From contig VZTG01007794.1 of the NCBI GenBank assembly GCA_013397845.1, forward strand, positions 751,040 through 815,039: 64,000 nt of DNA, in the 5' to 3' direction. The position numbers were made by a program, and so were the translations under genes. Positions 60,991 to 64,000 of this stretch are shown one piece after another. Within the stretch, counting starts at the first letter, position 1, and each line of letters begins with the position of its first letter. This DNA comes from Melanocharis versteri (Eukaryota > Chordata > Aves > Passeriformes > Melanocharitidae). The notes below the pieces were generated by a model that was not told where the DNA came from, made no database searches, and saw only the letters and a program-made list of their open reading frames with translations.

Positions 60991-63900
60991 TTGAGTTCAG
61001 TGAAGAACGGGAATTTTAGGTGGCTCGGCAGAAAGAACGCGTGAGCCGTGCGGACCTGGGGGTAACCCACTTGTGGATGCTGGTGAAGGCATGGCCGCTT
61101 CTAAGGCGGCAGGCACCTTCCGAGAGTAATCTTGCCATGTAAGCTTCGTCTATAACCTTGTCAAGCGACAGCGAAACAAAAATCCATTTGTTAAAAGCTG
61201 GAGAGAAGCAGGAGAAAAAAATGCATTCTCTCTTCCAGCAGACTCAATTTTATAAAGACAAGCAGTGCCCCTTCGTAGCAGTTTGAAAAAGATGCTGTTC
61301 ACAGCAGGCTGTGGATGTGCCCTTGGAACAAAGGTGCTGCAGGAGGGAGGATGTTCCCACTCCAGAGGTATCCTGGCTTCCACTGCCATTTCTGGCTGCA
61401 GACATTTAGATGTTTAGCCCCTCTTTCTTAGCTAAAATTCCAGTTGGCTGCCGAGCTCCATTTTGTGTGCAGAACAGTTTTGTCCCTAGAGTACTACAGC
61501 ATAGCTGATGCAGGCAGTTAAAAAAGCAATTCCTGCTTTAGGGAGTGATCTTTGGTTAGAAGAAACGAGCACTGTCACAAAAACTTACAACAGATCTGGC
61601 TCCTGATTGTCAGAATATGTAATTCAGGCACCTCAGTGACTGGTGTGTGAAGCTAAGGTTGGCAGTAATGCCTTACTTTGCCAGTAAAACATGTGGACAG
61701 GTCCATAAGTCCTTTGGGTAATGTTCTTTGCTCCTTTGGCTAAAAGCTAGGAAATTCGTGGTTATTAAACCAAAACGTTTTGTGGGAAAAAGTTGCTTCC
61801 ATATTGGGGAATACTGAGGAAAATATGATTGTTTCTTAAATCTGCAGGGGTTAAAAACCTTACCTGAAAAGGCAGGGACTCCATTTCCAACTAACGGTAT
61901 GCATTAACTGAAAGACAACAATACAGAGTGTTGGAATGACTTGTTACAAATCACTTGGTCTTCATTCTCTCCTGTTTGTTTTCTGTCTATAAGATGCATC
62001 ATAAAGCAGAAGGAGAGGAAAACGTAACTTCTAGCCTGTAGTGACAGGAGAGAGAAATTTTATACTCTGTGAAGAATAAATCCTAAAAGTGTCATTTATT
62101 TGTCTTAAAAATTGGATTTTGGCATTTAAATACTAGAGTTAATGGATAGAGGAGTAACACAGTATTATGGCTCTGACTTTCTCAGTGATGCAGCTTATCT
62201 TTTCATTCAGTTAGCTGCAAAAGACAGGAAAATCCTTCTTTTGAGAGATTAGGTAGGTGTCAGAAGCAATGTTAAGCATGAGAGAATACTGCAGAAAGTG
62301 ATGCGATGTATGGTGTGTGTTAGAGCAGTTTGCATTTATCTGAGTAGCCTGGAGAGTGAGGAAGTATGGTAAGGGGATACTCCAAGATGCTCCCAGAGAT
62401 CAGTCTGGCTGTTTGGTAGAGGGGCAGAGATCCGTCGTGGGCACTGTCACCACAAAAGAAGCACAATATATGAGCCCAGGGACTTGTGCACGGTAAAATT
62501 GAAAAACAAGGTGCTCGAGCCCTTAATGGGGGTACAGAAAATCTCAGAGAAGAACACAAACCAGAATAATTGTTTACCAATCTGTGCTACATTTACTTTA
62601 TGCCATGATATGTTTCTGTTCTTGTATTGGAGCGATACACTCAAAGAGCAGTCTGGTTTCTTTGTCTTTATGGCAGATGCTATTATCTGTTTCACTTTCA
62701 AAGGTGTAGAAACAGTCAAGATTAGAGGAGCATCAATTTTCAGCCATAAATGAAAAGTTAGAGAAGCCTAAGGTGCCTTAGATTCACAGAGAGGTGCAGT
62801 TTCTGGAAATATTCTTAAAAGATTATCAAATACGTAGAAATCTGGCACAAAGAATACATGAGCATTTAAAATAATTTGTTACTGATTGCCTTTTCCCCTT
62901 AATCATCACAGCTGTTCAAAGACAATGAAGAGTGGCCTTGCAATGGCATCTGCCAGGAATCTCAGCAGTCACAAAGGTATCCTGTCTCATCCTGTGAACT
63001 GTGCATGTCCAGCTTATCTAAGGAGTCCTTGTTTGGATCCATCGATACTGTAAGTAGTAACTCCACAAAATTTAATGTTAATGGAGACCTGGAAAAACTG
63101 AAAACAGAATTTATTGGTGAGGACTGAGGGAAGGGGAAAGGTACTAAATACTTCAGCCTTCTCTTTATCCTTAGTAGATCTCCAGCCTGACCTAGCAGTG
63201 GGTTCACCTGTTCCATTTTCTTCCTTATGCCATTGATGCACCTACAAACTCACCTTTTGTTACCCTTCATGTTCCTTGCCAGTTTCAATTCCAACCAAGC
63301 TTAGATTTTCCCAGTTCTGTCCCTGCATGTCCTTGGTAGCTTGCCCTGCTTCCATCTCCTGTATAATTTGGTTTTGCATTTGAGCTCAATCATTATCTCA
63401 TGTAAGGTATGTTGCTGGACCTGATTTTGAGTCATGCAGATCTGTTTACAGCTACAGTATATTAAAGTGCACTTCTATTTTAAACATCCCACAGTCTAAC
63501 AAGAAAAAAGGTCAAAGGCTCAGCTTGTCTTCCCATTTGGACAGAGAATTTCCTTGCCTATGCCAGGGGTAGTAACACAAGACTTTTGTGGGTCAGCTAG
63601 GGAAGCTGCAGCGGCCTTGTGGCAGAAATCCTCTCAACAAAGAGCACTGGAAGATTGATTAATGGGTTTCCTTCTCATGGTTCTTGCTGAATCAGTATGG
63701 AAATGGTACTCAGGTAGTCTTCTGTGAGCCCTGACTTCTGTTTAAAAAGGATCAACAAGAAAATGGCTTCAGTGCCTTGACATCCTCTCATGGCACTGTC
63801 AGTATGCCTTTCTAAGGTACCTAGAGGTTATTAGCAGAAATATTTACCAAGTCTTTTTCTGAAAATATTCTTGGCAATCCCCTTGGCCTGGCTGCCTGCA

Positions 63901-64000
63901 GTGTGCACTGGCTGGGCTGGCAGTTCTGCCCCACTCTGCCTGACTGCTTCTTGTTCTTTGTCTGCAGTGCCTCAGCTGCTGCTCTAAGCGCAGCGATCGC
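60991..64000. other. DNA upstream of DESI2
   Basis: AT-rich unique sequence with no recognised gene. In human the next genes are CATSPERE and ADSS2. Nothing here matches them by eye, apart from one uncharacterised candidate exon listed separately. Confidence 0.5.
62912..63049 (+). other. Candidate uncharacterised exon, plus strand
   Basis: A good acceptor (ttttccccttaatcatcacag) is followed by exactly 46 open codons (start LFKDNEEWPCNGICQ, end SLFGSIDT) and a consensus donor, gtaagt. The frame is closed by TAA just upstream of the acceptor. I recognise no protein. It could be an exon of a lncRNA or of a gene starting at the DESI2 island, or chance. Confidence 0.2.

Noticed and set aside
60052..60994. 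Open frames of 205-293 codons across 60.1-61.0 kb
   Set aside because: They contain up to about 70 unknown residues from the N gap and otherwise read CpG-island sequence. No known protein is seen.

Overview
The window is nuclear DNA of a bird. Several CR1 non-LTR retrotransposon fragments lie between large stretches of unique, AT-rich DNA. The genes have many vertebrate-type introns, and the two runs of N fall inside GC-rich CpG islands. I recognise three protein-coding genes from their conserved exons: HNRNPU (+ strand, 302-11155, 5' end cut off by the window edge), COX20 (- strand, 24335-25259, first exon missing) and DESI2 (- strand, 49273-54033, first exon missing). The order DESI2 > COX20 > < HNRNPU is that of human chromosome 1q44, so this is a conserved syntenic block. 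In human, EFCAB2 lies beyond HNRNPU and CATSPERE/ADSS2 beyond DESI2; neither is recognisable here.

Layout. 1-12.2 kb: the 3' thirteen coding exons and the 3' UTR of HNRNPU, an RNA- and chromatin-binding nuclear scaffold protein; all splice sites are GT-AG except one GC-AG intron. 12.2-24.3 kb: tail-to-tail intergenic DNA with one CR1 on the minus strand. 24.3-27.1 kb: COX20, a mitochondrial inner-membrane chaperone of cytochrome oxidase subunit 2, with a CpG-island promoter that holds a 113-base gap and an 18-bp minisatellite. 27.1-45.9 kb: an intergenic stretch with a candidate solo ERV LTR (28525-29015), a CR1 3' end (31175-31793), short tandem repeats and GC-rich chance ORFs. 45.9-60.9 kb: DESI2, a PPPDE-family isopeptidase, with a probable 3.4-kb 3' UTR, four visible coding exons and a CpG-island promoter with a 212-base gap. 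60.9-64 kb: upstream DNA with one weak candidate exon.

The three genes do not form a pathway; they are neighbours by conserved synteny. I found no bacterial, phage, CRISPR or otherwise novel gene system. The most useful points are the GC-AG intron, the gaps that coincide with both first exons, the promoter minisatellite, and the LTR with two strong hairpins. Most long open frames outside the three genes look like chance products of GC-rich DNA, or run across the N gaps.
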